64,000 nucleotides of DNA, taken from assembly GCF_014256275.1 (NCBI RefSeq), contig NZ_JACCFE010000002.1:3824001-3888000 (forward strand). The letters are read 5' to 3'. This DNA comes from Rhodococcus sp. 4CII. Lineage in GTDB: Bacteria; Actinomycetota; Actinomycetes; Mycobacteriales; Mycobacteriaceae. The number at the start of each line of letters is the position of its first letter. The stretch's first letter is position 1. A program made the translations under genes and the position numbers. This document shows, one piece after another, positions 52,452 through 60,190 of this stretch. The notes beneath the pieces were generated by a model that was given only the letters and a program-made list of their open reading frames with translations, was not told the DNA's origin and ran no database searches.

Positions 52452-53311
52452 GTGAACTCGAAGTACTCGAAACGGGACCGCTCAGCCTGATCCAGGATCT
52501 CGGCCGCCCCGGTTACCTGAGTTCGGGAGTGGGCGTGTCCGGCGCCGCCGACCGCGGTTCCGCGAAGCTGGCGAATCGTCTCGTCGGCAACGACGAGAAC
52601 AGCGCCTGCATCGAGGTGCTGATGGGCGGGCTCGCCCTGCGCGCACGTGCGGTGACGACCGTCGCCGTCACGGGTGCACCCGTGACGGCGCTGCTCGACG
52701 GAATCCCGATGGGCCATGCGAGCGTCATCGTGATGCAGCCGGGGGAGACGCTGCGGTTGCAGTACGCGCCGGTCGGTCTGCGCTGCTACGTGGGTATCCG
52801 CGGCGGTGTCGCGGTGCCGGAGGTACTCGGCTCCCGCAGCAGCGACACGCTGTCGGGAATCGGCCCGGAAGCATTGAAACCCAACGACGTTCTGCCCGTC
52901 GGCACCGCGGCGAAGAACTTCCCGAACGTCGACGTCGCACCCGTCCCCCCGATGGACGCGGGAACGATGTCGGTGCGCGTCATCGGCGGCCCCCGCGACG
53001 ACTGGTTCACCAACCCGGACGCGCTGACCACGGGCGCGTGGGCCGTCTCACCGGATACCGACCGCATCGGCGCCCGCCTCAACCGGCACGGCGACGCGCC
53101 CGCGCTGGTGCGGACGTCCGAGGCCGAACTCCCCACCGAGGGTGTCGCACTCGGTTCCATCCAGGTTCCGCCGAGTGGGCAGCCCGTCGTGTTCCTCCCG
53201 GACCACCCCATCTCCGGCGGGTACCCCGTCATCGGGGTGGTCGCGGACGAGGACATCGACAGGATCGCCCAGGCCCGCCCCGGTCAACTGATTCGCTTCA
53301 TCACTGCCTGA
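52448..53311 (+). CDS. pxpC: 5-oxoprolinase subunit PxpC (KipA family)
   Basis: A 287-residue KipA-family (biotin-dependent carboxylase-like, domain 2) protein: LEVLETGPLSLIQDLGRPGY, GAADRGSAKLANRLVGND, YVGIRGGVAVPEVLGSRSSD and VFLPDHPISGGYPVIGV. The start GTG overlaps the pxpB stop. With PxpA and PxpB it hydrolyses 5-oxoproline with ATP to L-glutamate, the substrate of the dehydrogenase encoded 44 bases downstream. Confidence 0.94.
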   Translation: MSELEVLETGPLSLIQDLGRPGYLSSGVGVSGAADRGSAKLANRLVGNDENSACIEVLMGGLALRARAVTTVAVTGAPVTALLDGIPMGHASVIVMQPGETLRLQYAPVGLRCYVGIRGGVAVPEVLGSRSSDTLSGIGPEALKPNDVLPVGTAAKNFPNVDVAPVPPMDAGTMSVRVIGGPRDDWFTNPDALTTGAWAVSPDTDRIGARLNRHGDAPALVRTSEAELPTEGVALGSIQVPPSGQPVVFLPDHPISGGYPVIGVVADEDIDRIAQARPGQLIRFITA

Positions 53312-53355
53312 TCGGCTTCATTCCCGATCCCACAACAGGAGATCACCCCATCGTC

Positions 53356-56300
53356 ATGAACAGTCTCGGTACGGAACTCGACATACCCTGGTCCCACGAG
53401 CTGTGGCGCAGCACGCTGCTCACGGAACCGCATCGCCAGGACGCCGCGGTCGCGCGCCACTACGCCTCCGCGCTGCCGATCAGCTACGCCACCGAAACCG
53501 ATCCGGCACAAGCGATCCGCGACATCGTCGAAGTGGAACGCCTCGACGTCGACAGTGTGGCGCTGACATTCACCACCACCGCGGCGTCCGCCCCGTACGA
53601 GAACCTCAAGATCTACGCCGTCGGAAAACCCGCACCGCTCAACGAGGTTCTGCCGATCCTGTCCAGCCTGGGCGTCAACGCCCTCGACGAACGCCCCGCT
53701 GCGCTGACCCGGCCGGACGGGCACCGTGCCTGGATCTACGACCTCACCGTCGATCTGGTCGCCGTCACGGATGGCCACGGGGTGACCCGGGACAGCCGGA
53801 TCGCGGACGCGTTCCGCGCGGCGTGGACGGGGGAGACCGAGGTCGACGGGTTCAACGCCCTCGTCCTGCACGCCGGCCTCGGGTGGCGTCAGGTGACCGT
53901 CCTCCGTGCGTACGCCGCGTACCTGCGTCAGGCCGGACTTCCGTACAGCCGCAGCAACGTCGAACGAGTTCTCCTCGGCAACACCGCGATCACGCAACTC
54001 CTCGTCGAGTTGCACGCGCTCCGCCTCGACCCGGGAATCGACCGCGACGCCGCCGCGGAGGACGCCCTCGAGGGCCGCATCGGGGACGCGATCGACGCGG
54101 TCGCCGGGATCGACGCCGACCGGATCCTGCGGGCGCTGCTCTCCCTGATCCGTGCCACCACCCGCACCACCTACTACTCCGGAGACCGCCGGAGCGAACG
54201 CGCTCTCGCGTTCAAATTCGACTCCTCGTCGATCGACGAATTGCCGTTGCCGAGGCCCAAATACGAGGCATACGTGTACTCGCCCCGCATGGAGGGTGTG
54301 CACCTGCGATTCGACGACGTCGCCCGTGGCGGCATCCGGTGGTCCGACCGCCGCGACGACTTCCGCACCGAGATCCTCGGCCTCGTCAAAGCGCAGGCGG
54401 TCAAGAACGCCGTCATCGTGCCGGCGGGAGCGAAGGGCGGCTTCGTCGTCAAGAACCCGCCCGTGCCGACCGGTGACGCCGTCGCCGACCGGGAGGCGAT
54501 GCTGGCGGCGGGCATCTCCTGCTACCGCGAGTTCATCTCGAGCCTCCTCGACATGACGGACAACCTCGACATCGCCACCCGGCAGGTGCAGGCGCCGAAG
54601 GGCATCGTCCGGCGCGACGGCGACGACACCTACCTCGTGGTCGCCGCAGACAAGGGGACGGCCGCTTTCTCGGACATCGCCAACGCCATCGCGCTCGACC
54701 GGAATTATTGGCTCGGCGACGGATTCGCGTCCGGCGGGTCCGTCGGCTACGACCACAAGGCGATGGGGATCACCGCCCGCGGGGCGTGGGAGAGCGTGCT
54801 TCAGCACTTCCGGGAGATGGGCGTCGACACCCGCACCGACGACTTCACTGTGGTCGGCATCGGCGACATGAGCGGCGACGTCTTCGGAAACGGGATGCTG
54901 CTCAGCCCGCACATCCGGCTGATCGCGGCGTTCGACCATCGCCACATCTTCATCGACCCCGACCCCGACCCGCAGAGGTCGTGGGACGAGCGGGCGCGCC
55001 TCTTCGCGCTCGGCCGGTCCAGCTGGAAGGACTACGACGGCGCGGTCCTGAGTGAGGGCGCCATGATCGTCGACCGGTCGGCGAAGTCGGTGCGCCTCAC
55101 CCCGCAGGCCCGGCGCGCGCTGGGCATCGAAACCGATCGGGCGCTCACCACCGTCGAACTCGTCCGCGCCGTCCTCGGTGCGCCCGCGGACCTGCTGTGG
55201 AACGGCGGGGTCGGCACCTACGTCAAGGCGACGACGGAAAGCCACGCGGACGTCGGTGACAAGTCGAACGACGCGGTCCGGCTCGATGCACCCGCGCTGC
55301 GCGTCCGGGTGGTCGGGGAGGGCGGCAACCTCGGACTGACCCAGCTCGGCCGGATCGAATACGCGCGCAACGGCGGTCGCGTCAACACCGACGCGCTCGA
55401 CAACTCGGCCGGCGTCGACTGCTCCGACCACGAGGTCAACATCAAGATCGCCCTCGCCGGTGCCACCGCCGACAACACCCTCGCCGCGCAGGATCGTCGA
55501 GAACTGCTGTCCGACATGACCGACGACGTGAGCAGGCTCGTCCTCGCCGACAACCGCAGCCAGAACGAGATGATGAGCCTCAACCGGGCGCAGGCGGGCA
55601 CGCTCGTCAGCTTTCACTCCCGTATGGTCGACGACCTGGAACGGCGCGGACACGTGGACCGCGCCATCGACGTGCTTCCGACGTCCGCGCAATTCGGTGC
55701 GCTCGAACGCGAACAGAAGGGACTGACGAGCCCCGAGCTGGCGCAGCTCACCGCGCAGGTCAAGCGGTTCATCAAGAGCGAGGTGTCGGGCACGACGCTG
55801 CCCGATAACCGGGTCTACGCCGGCCGGCTCCACAGCTACTTCCCGCCGCGGCTCGGCCGCGAGTACGCGCACACGGTCGCCGTGCACCCGCTGCGCCGGG
55901 AGATCGTCACCACGTCGGTGGTCAACGACATGGTGGACCGTGCTGGGATGACGTTCGCCTTCCGTCTGCGCGAGGAGACGGGCGCCGACTCCGCGGAGGC
56001 GGTGAACGCCTTCACGGCGGTCACCGAGATCTTCGACCTCGGAGCGACTTTCGACAGGATCCGGGCGGCCGCCGACACGACCCCGGCCTCGGGGACGAAC
56101 GCGCTGACGGTACAGACCCAGCGGCTGATCGATCGGGCGTCGCGGTGGCTGACCACGCACCGCCCGCAACCGCTGCCCCTCGAGGCCACGATCGCCCGCT
56201 ACCGGCCGGTGGTCCGCGAACTCGGCCCGCGCGTGCGGGAATGGTTGCAGGGCGACGAGATCACCGCGGTCGAGGGCCGCACCGAGGCCCTGACGTCGCG

Positions 56301-56748
56301 CGGTGCGGAGCGCGGGATCGCCGCCGACGTGGCGGATCTCCTGCACACGTACTGCCTCCTCGACATCGTGGACATCGCGGAGATCTCCCAGCACAGCGCC
56401 GAGGACGTCGCCGAACTGTACTTCGCGTTGTCGGCGCACCTGCACATCAACACCGCACTCACGGCGGTCACGGCCCTGCCCCGGCTGGACCGGTGGCACG
56501 CCCTCGCGCGACTCGCTCTGCGGGACGACCTCTACAGCTCACTGCGCGCGATCACCCTCGACGCGCTGTCCGTCAGCGAGCCCGGTGACTCCGCGTCCGA
56601 CAAGGTCGACCAGTGGGAGCAGCACAACGCCGCGCGCCTCGCCCGCGCACGGGCACTGCTCACCGAAATCGAATCGGAGGTGGCCACCGAACCCACGCTG
56701 GCGCTGATCTCCGTCGCGGCCAGGCGGATCCGGGCGATGACCCGGTAG
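53356..56748 (+). CDS. gdh: NAD-dependent glutamate dehydrogenase, short (about 115-120 kDa) form
   Basis: A 1130-residue NAD-glutamate dehydrogenase of the large bacterial (GDH-180/GDH-115) family. The catalytic region shows GGIRWSDRRDDFRTEILGLV, KGGFVVKNPP, GFASGGSVGYDHKAMGIT and the NAD site VVGIGDMSGDVFGNGMLLS. Mycobacterial and many rhodococcal enzymes are near 1600 residues; this one lacks most of the N-terminal ACT-rich region and fits the shorter GDH-115 type. ATG 53356 is the first start after pxpC; the ribosome site AGGAG is 14 bases away, so expression may be weak or leaderless-like. It turns glutamate into 2-oxoglutarate and ammonia, completing the operon's pathway. Confidence 0.88.
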   Translation: MNSLGTELDIPWSHELWRSTLLTEPHRQDAAVARHYASALPISYATETDPAQAIRDIVEVERLDVDSVALTFTTTAASAPYENLKIYAVGKPAPLNEVLPILSSLGVNALDERPAALTRPDGHRAWIYDLTVDLVAVTDGHGVTRDSRIADAFRAAWTGETEVDGFNALVLHAGLGWRQVTVLRAYAAYLRQAGLPYSRSNVERVLLGNTAITQLLVELHALRLDPGIDRDAAAEDALEGRIGDAIDAVAGIDADRILRALLSLIRATTRTTYYSGDRRSERALAFKFDSSSIDELPLPRPKYEAYVYSPRMEGVHLRFDDVARGGIRWSDRRDDFRTEILGLVKAQAVKNAVIVPAGAKGGFVVKNPPVPTGDAVADREAMLAAGISCYREFISSLLDMTDNLDIATRQVQAPKGIVRRDGDDTYLVVAADKGTAAFSDIANAIALDRNYWLGDGFASGGSVGYDHKAMGITARGAWESVLQHFREMGVDTRTDDFTVVGIGDMSGDVFGNGMLLSPHIRLIAAFDHRHIFIDPDPDPQRSWDERARLFALGRSSWKDYDGAVLSEGAMIVDRSAKSVRLTPQARRALGIETDRALTTVELVRAVLGAPADLLWNGGVGTYVKATTESHADVGDKSNDAVRLDAPALRVRVVGEGGNLGLTQLGRIEYARNGGRVNTDALDNSAGVDCSDHEVNIKIALAGATADNTLAAQDRRELLSDMTDDVSRLVLADNRSQNEMMSLNRAQAGTLVSFHSRMVDDLERRGHVDRAIDVLPTSAQFGALEREQKGLTSPELAQLTAQVKRFIKSEVSGTTLPDNRVYAGRLHSYFPPRLGREYAHTVAVHPLRREIVTTSVVNDMVDRAGMTFAFRLREETGADSAEAVNAFTAVTEIFDLGATFDRIRAAADTTPASGTNALTVQTQRLIDRASRWLTTHRPQPLPLEATIARYRPVVRELGPRVREWLQGDEITAVEGRTEALTSRGAERGIAADVADLLHTYCLLDIVDIAEISQHSAEDVAELYFALSAHLHINTALTAVTALPRLDRWHALARLALRDDLYSSLRAITLDALSVSEPGDSASDKVDQWEQHNAARLARARALLTEIESEVATEPTLALISVAARRIRAMTR

Positions 56749-56817
56749 GCGCTTCGCGCCCGTGCGCCTTTCTGGTTGTTCCAGCTACCAAAAAGGCGCA
56801 CGAGTCGCGAAGCGACC
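56748..56817. repeat. Dispersed palindromic repeat, copy 3
   Basis: A 70-base palindrome filling the whole gap between the glutamate dehydrogenase stop (56746-56748) and the convergent ABC ATPase stop (56817-56819). Arms are CGCTTCGCG / CGCGAAGCG and CGTGCGCCTTT / AAAGGCGCACG around a TTCCAGCTACC centre. Confidence 0.85.
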
Positions 56818-57542
56818 TACAAGACCTGCGACAGGAACTGCTGCAGCCGTTCGGTTTCGGGCTTGTCGAACAGCTGGTCGGGTTTGCCGGTCTCGACGAC
56901 GGCACCGTGGTCCATGAACAGCACGGTGTCGGACACTTCGCGGGCGAAGCCCATCTCGTGCGTGACGACGACCATCGTCATGCCGCCCTTGGCGAGGTCG
57001 GCCATCAGGGCGAGGACCCCCTTCACCAGTTCGGGGTCGAGTGCGGACGTGGCCTCGTCGAAGAACATCACCTCGGGCTTCATCGCCAGCGCGCGGGCGA
57101 TCGCGACCCGCTGCTGCTGCCCGCCCGACAGGTTGCCGGGACGCGAGTCGGCCTTGTTGGCGAGCCCGACGAGTTCGAGTTGCTCGAGCGCCACCGACCG
57201 CGCCTCGTCCTTCGACATGCCCTTGAGCTTGCGGGGGCCGAGGGCGATGTTGTCGACGACGGTCTTGTGCGGGAACAGGTTGAAGTGCTGGAACACCATG
57301 CCGATGCGCTGCCGCAGCTTGTCGGGGTTGTCCTTCAGCACGGACTTGCCGTCGAGGAGGACGTCGCCCTGGTCGGGTTCGTGCAGCCGGTTGAGGACGC
57401 GCAGCAGGGTGGACTTGCCGGAGCCCGACGGTCCGATGACGGTGACGGTGTTCCCGGCATCGACGTGGAGGTCGACGCCGCGCAGCACCTGATTGGTGCC
57501 GAACGCGAGGTGCAGGTTGGTTCCAGTGAGAGAGACGGCCAT
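56817..57542 (-). CDS. Polar amino-acid ABC transporter ATP-binding protein
   Basis: A 241-residue ABC ATPase of the GlnQ/PAAT type: Walker A GPSGSGKSTLL, Q-loop MVFQHFNLFPH, signature LSGGQQQRVAIARALAM, Walker B VMFFDEATSALD and H-loop VVTHEMGFA. It lies 4 bases downstream of the fused binding protein-permease gene, forming a complete importer. Substrates of this family are glutamine, glutamate, aspartate or basic amino acids. Its stop touches palindromic repeat copy 3. Confidence 0.93.
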   Translation of the reverse strand: MAVSLTGTNLHLAFGTNQVLRGVDLHVDAGNTVTVIGPSGSGKSTLLRVLNRLHEPDQGDVLLDGKSVLKDNPDKLRQRIGMVFQHFNLFPHKTVVDNIALGPRKLKGMSKDEARSVALEQLELVGLANKADSRPGNLSGGQQQRVAIARALAMKPEVMFFDEATSALDPELVKGVLALMADLAKGGMTMVVVTHEMGFAREVSDTVLFMDHGAVVETGKPDQLFDKPETERLQQFLSQVL

Positions 57543-57546
57543 CGCC

Positions 57547-59361
57547 CTATCCCCTTTCCACGACGATGGACTGCTCCACCGGGTCGAGCGTGCCGGACGT
57601 GTCGGCGCGGCCGGTGCGCAGACGGTTGTCGATGTAGTTGACGAGGTGCGTCAGCGGGATGGTCAGCGCCAGGTAGAACAGTCCGGCGGCCACGAGGGGT
57701 GACAGGTTGCCGGTCTGCGCGTTGAGGTCGCGGCCGACGGCGAACAGTTCACGCTGACTGACGAGGAGCCCGAGGAAGTAGATCAGCGACGAGTCCTTGA
57801 TCAGGGAGATGAACTGGTTCATCAGCGCGGGCAGCACCCGTCGCACACCCTGCGGGACCACGACGAGCGACATCGACTTCCGGTAGCTGAAGCCGAGCGC
57901 CCGGGACGCCTCGAGCTGTCCGGGCTCGACGCTCTGGATGCCGGACCGGAAGATCTCACCGATGTACGCGGACGCCAGCAGCGACAGCGCGGCCGCGCCG
58001 AGCCAGTACGGGTTGTTGCCGGTGAGGCCCTTGACGACGGGTCCGACACCGAGTCCGACGATGAGGATGATGACCACGGCCGGCAGACCGCGGAACACGT
58101 CCGTGTAGACGCGGGCGGGCCAGCGCAGCCAGCGGGTGCGGGAGATGCCCGCCATCGCGAGGAGCATGCCGAGAACAGTGCCGACGATGCCCGACGCCAA
58201 CGCGAGGATCAGCGTGTTCGGCAGACCGGTCTTCAGCAGGTCGGGGAACGCGCGCGTGTAGAGGTCCCAGTCGAAGAACGTGTCCTTCAGTTGCTGGAGT
58301 GTCGACTTGGGTTCGGCGACGGGGGCTTGGGTCGTGTTGTCCGCGTTCTGGGCGGCGAGTGCGGCGAAGTCGGGAAGGTCGGGCATCGGCGCCGCCTTGC
58401 TGCCCGGCTTCCAGCCCTCCGGCAGTTCGCGGGGCACCCAGTCGGAGTACAGCCGGGCCCATGTGCCGTCCTCGATGGTGGCGTCGAGACCGGAATTCAG
58501 CGCGTCGATGAGCGGCTGGTTCTCCTTCGCGACGGCCCAGCCGACGAAGTTGTTGACGCTGAACGTGTTCTGCACGATCGAGGTGGGGTCGCCGGGTGCG
58601 ATGGCCCCCTCGGCCTGCTGCGACGGCGCCACCCACGCGTCGATCTGCCCGGACTTGAGGTTCGCGTACGCGGTGGCGTAGTCGGGGAACTTCACCGGGT
58701 TCAGCTTCAGCGTGTTCACGACGTAGTCGTCCTGCACGGTGCCCTGGACGACGCCGATGCGGGTCGACGCGGTCAGGTCGTCGAAGCCCTGGATCGGTCC
58801 GCCGTTGGGGACGACGAGTGAGAAGTAGCCGAAGTCGTAGCCGTTGGTGAAGCCGACGGTGTTCCGGCGCTCGTCCGTCGTGGTGATGGACGAGGATCCG
58901 ACGTCGAACCGGCGTCCGGCCACCTGGGCGAGCAGCCCGGCGAACTCGGTGCCGACGAAGTCGACCCGGAGACCGAGTTTGGCCGCGACGGCCTTCAGGA
59001 GTTCGTTGTCGTATCCGGTGAACTGATTGTCCGAGTTGACGCAGATGCTGGGCGGGGCGTCGGACAGGGTGCCGACGGTCAGCACGCCCGGGGTGATCAG
59101 GTTCAGCTTGGACGCGTCGATTTGGTCGAGGGGAGTGACACCGGGGGTGGTGTATTTGTCTTCGGCGCCCGCCGCTGCGGCCGCGTCGAGGTTGGTGGGC
59201 GCCGCGGTGGCGGCCCCGACTCCCGGCGGCGAACAGAGATCCTGCGGCGCCGATCCCGACGAACTGCCGTCACTGGAACAGGACGACAGGGTCAGCGCCA
59301 GCAGGGCGGTGAGCAGTAGCGCCACCACCACACGGATCTTCGGCCCGGCGGAAGAAAACAT
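57547..59361 (-). CDS. Fused substrate-binding protein and permease of a polar amino-acid ABC importer
   Basis: A 604-residue fusion. A signal with lipobox-like LTLSSCSS (Cys28) precedes a type-3 solute-binding domain (about 85-320: LTVGTLSDAPPSICVNSDNQ, FAGLLAQVAGRRFDVGSSSI). This is joined to a PAAT-family permease (about 370-585: GLPNTLILALASGIVGTVLG, EIFRSGIQSVEPGQLEASRALG with the EAA loop). Such fusions tether the receptor to the channel. ATG 59361 is preferred; an upstream in-frame ATG (59445) would place the start within the TetR operator and before an unlikely Arg/Pro-rich leader. Probably induced through the divergent TetR regulator. Confidence 0.9.
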   Translation of the reverse strand: MFSSAGPKIRVVVALLLTALLALTLSSCSSDGSSSGSAPQDLCSPPGVGAATAAPTNLDAAAAAGAEDKYTTPGVTPLDQIDASKLNLITPGVLTVGTLSDAPPSICVNSDNQFTGYDNELLKAVAAKLGLRVDFVGTEFAGLLAQVAGRRFDVGSSSITTTDERRNTVGFTNGYDFGYFSLVVPNGGPIQGFDDLTASTRIGVVQGTVQDDYVVNTLKLNPVKFPDYATAYANLKSGQIDAWVAPSQQAEGAIAPGDPTSIVQNTFSVNNFVGWAVAKENQPLIDALNSGLDATIEDGTWARLYSDWVPRELPEGWKPGSKAAPMPDLPDFAALAAQNADNTTQAPVAEPKSTLQQLKDTFFDWDLYTRAFPDLLKTGLPNTLILALASGIVGTVLGMLLAMAGISRTRWLRWPARVYTDVFRGLPAVVIILIVGLGVGPVVKGLTGNNPYWLGAAALSLLASAYIGEIFRSGIQSVEPGQLEASRALGFSYRKSMSLVVVPQGVRRVLPALMNQFISLIKDSSLIYFLGLLVSQRELFAVGRDLNAQTGNLSPLVAAGLFYLALTIPLTHLVNYIDNRLRTGRADTSGTLDPVEQSIVVERG

Positions 59362-59434
59362 GGTGAGCAGCGTAACCCTGGCACCCGGGATTTCCGGGGT
59401 CGGAGGACGTCCGGGGCGACGCCCGTCACTCTCC

Positions 59435-59483
59435 TTGTTTGTCATACAAACAAAGAAAAGTTATTGTTTGTCGTACAAACAAT
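59435..59483. promoter_or_regulatory. Two strong palindromic TetR operators
   Basis: TTGTTTGTCATACAAACAA (59435-59453) and ATTGTTTGTCGTACAAACAA plus T (59463-59483): arms of 8 and 9 perfect bases with a 3-base centre, sharing TTGTTTGT-N3-ACAAACAA. Their centres are 29 bases apart. They lie immediately before the TetR start and 75 bases from the ABC gene, in an AT-rich island. Confidence 0.85.
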
Positions 59484-59497
59484 GAGGGGTGGCAGTG

Positions 59498-60130
59498 ATG
59501 GTGCAGACGGGCAGAGCAGCGCGCGCAACCCGGGAGTCCGGTCGGCAGACCCGCGACGCCCTGTTCACGGCCGCCACCGGACTCTTCCTCGAGCACGGCG
59601 ACGCCGTCGCGATCACCCAGATCTGCGCGGCCGCGGGCGCCCACCCCAACCAGGTGACCTATTACTACGGTTCCAAGGAGCGACTCTTCGTCGAGGTCGC
59701 CTGCGCCGCCGTGCTGCGCGCCGGCAAGCGGGCCGAGGAGGACGCGGCCACCGCGGAAACCGTCGGCGACTATACGGAGAAACTCGTCGGCTCCCTCCTC
59801 GGACCCGGGGCGCCCAGCGTCGAGCTGTTCGTCGAAGCGATGCTCATGACCGGACGCCGCGGCGAACTGCGCGACCTCATCACCGACACCCTCCGCACGC
59901 TGCACTCCTCGGGTGAGGACGCGCTCATCCGCACACTGATGCGCACCGGATGGCAACTGCGCGCGGGCATCGACGTCGAGGCGAAGGCGTTCTGGTCGGC
60001 GATCTTCGGGTTGGTCATTCAGAAGACCGCCACCGACGAGAGCTTCGGCTACTCACTCGAGGAGGCCGTCGCAGTCATCTTCGCGAACCTGCAGATCCCC
60101 GAGACCGTCCTCGAGACCTCCATCGACTGA
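59498..60130 (+). CDS. TetR-family regulator
   Basis: A 210-residue TetR regulator. The N-terminal helix-turn-helix is unmistakable (about residues 12-60: TRDALFTAATGLFLEHGDAV, ITQICAAAGAHPNQVTYYYG, SKERLF). The remaining helices form the ligand and dimer domain. ATG 59498 (GAGGGG eight bases upstream) is preferred; in-frame GTGs at 59489 and 59495 are possible. The two palindromes directly before it suggest that it represses itself and the divergent amino-acid ABC importer. The downstream acyl-CoA dehydrogenase could also be a target. Confidence 0.88.
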   Translation: MVQTGRAARATRESGRQTRDALFTAATGLFLEHGDAVAITQICAAAGAHPNQVTYYYGSKERLFVEVACAAVLRAGKRAEEDAATAETVGDYTEKLVGSLLGPGAPSVELFVEAMLMTGRRGELRDLITDTLRTLHSSGEDALIRTLMRTGWQLRAGIDVEAKAFWSAIFGLVIQKTATDESFGYSLEEAVAVIFANLQIPETVLETSID

Positions 60131-60136
60131 CCATGT

Positions 60137-60170
60137 GAGTGGCGCGGTGTGCCAGCACGCATTGCCACTC
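60137..60170. terminator. Intergenic hairpin, type 2, second copy
   Basis: Seven-base outer stem GAGTGGC / GCCACTC with an inner TGTGC...GCACG pairing, starting 7 bases after the tetR stop. It shares the GTGAG-x-GGC ... GTGCC ... GCAC ... GCC-x-CTC layout with the element at 40330-40364. Confidence 0.6.
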
Positions 60171-60190
60171 CCCTGGGGAAGGACACCGCC

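Noticed and set aside
53038..53355. N-terminal extension of the glutamate dehydrogenase
   Set aside because: The open frame overlaps the end of pxpC, is Arg/Pro-rich and has no family resemblance. The protein begins at 53356.
59362..59445. Extended N-terminus of the fused binding protein-permease
   Set aside because: The ATG at 59445 lies within the TetR palindrome and has no ribosome site, and the added leader is Arg/Pro-rich before a normal signal sequence.
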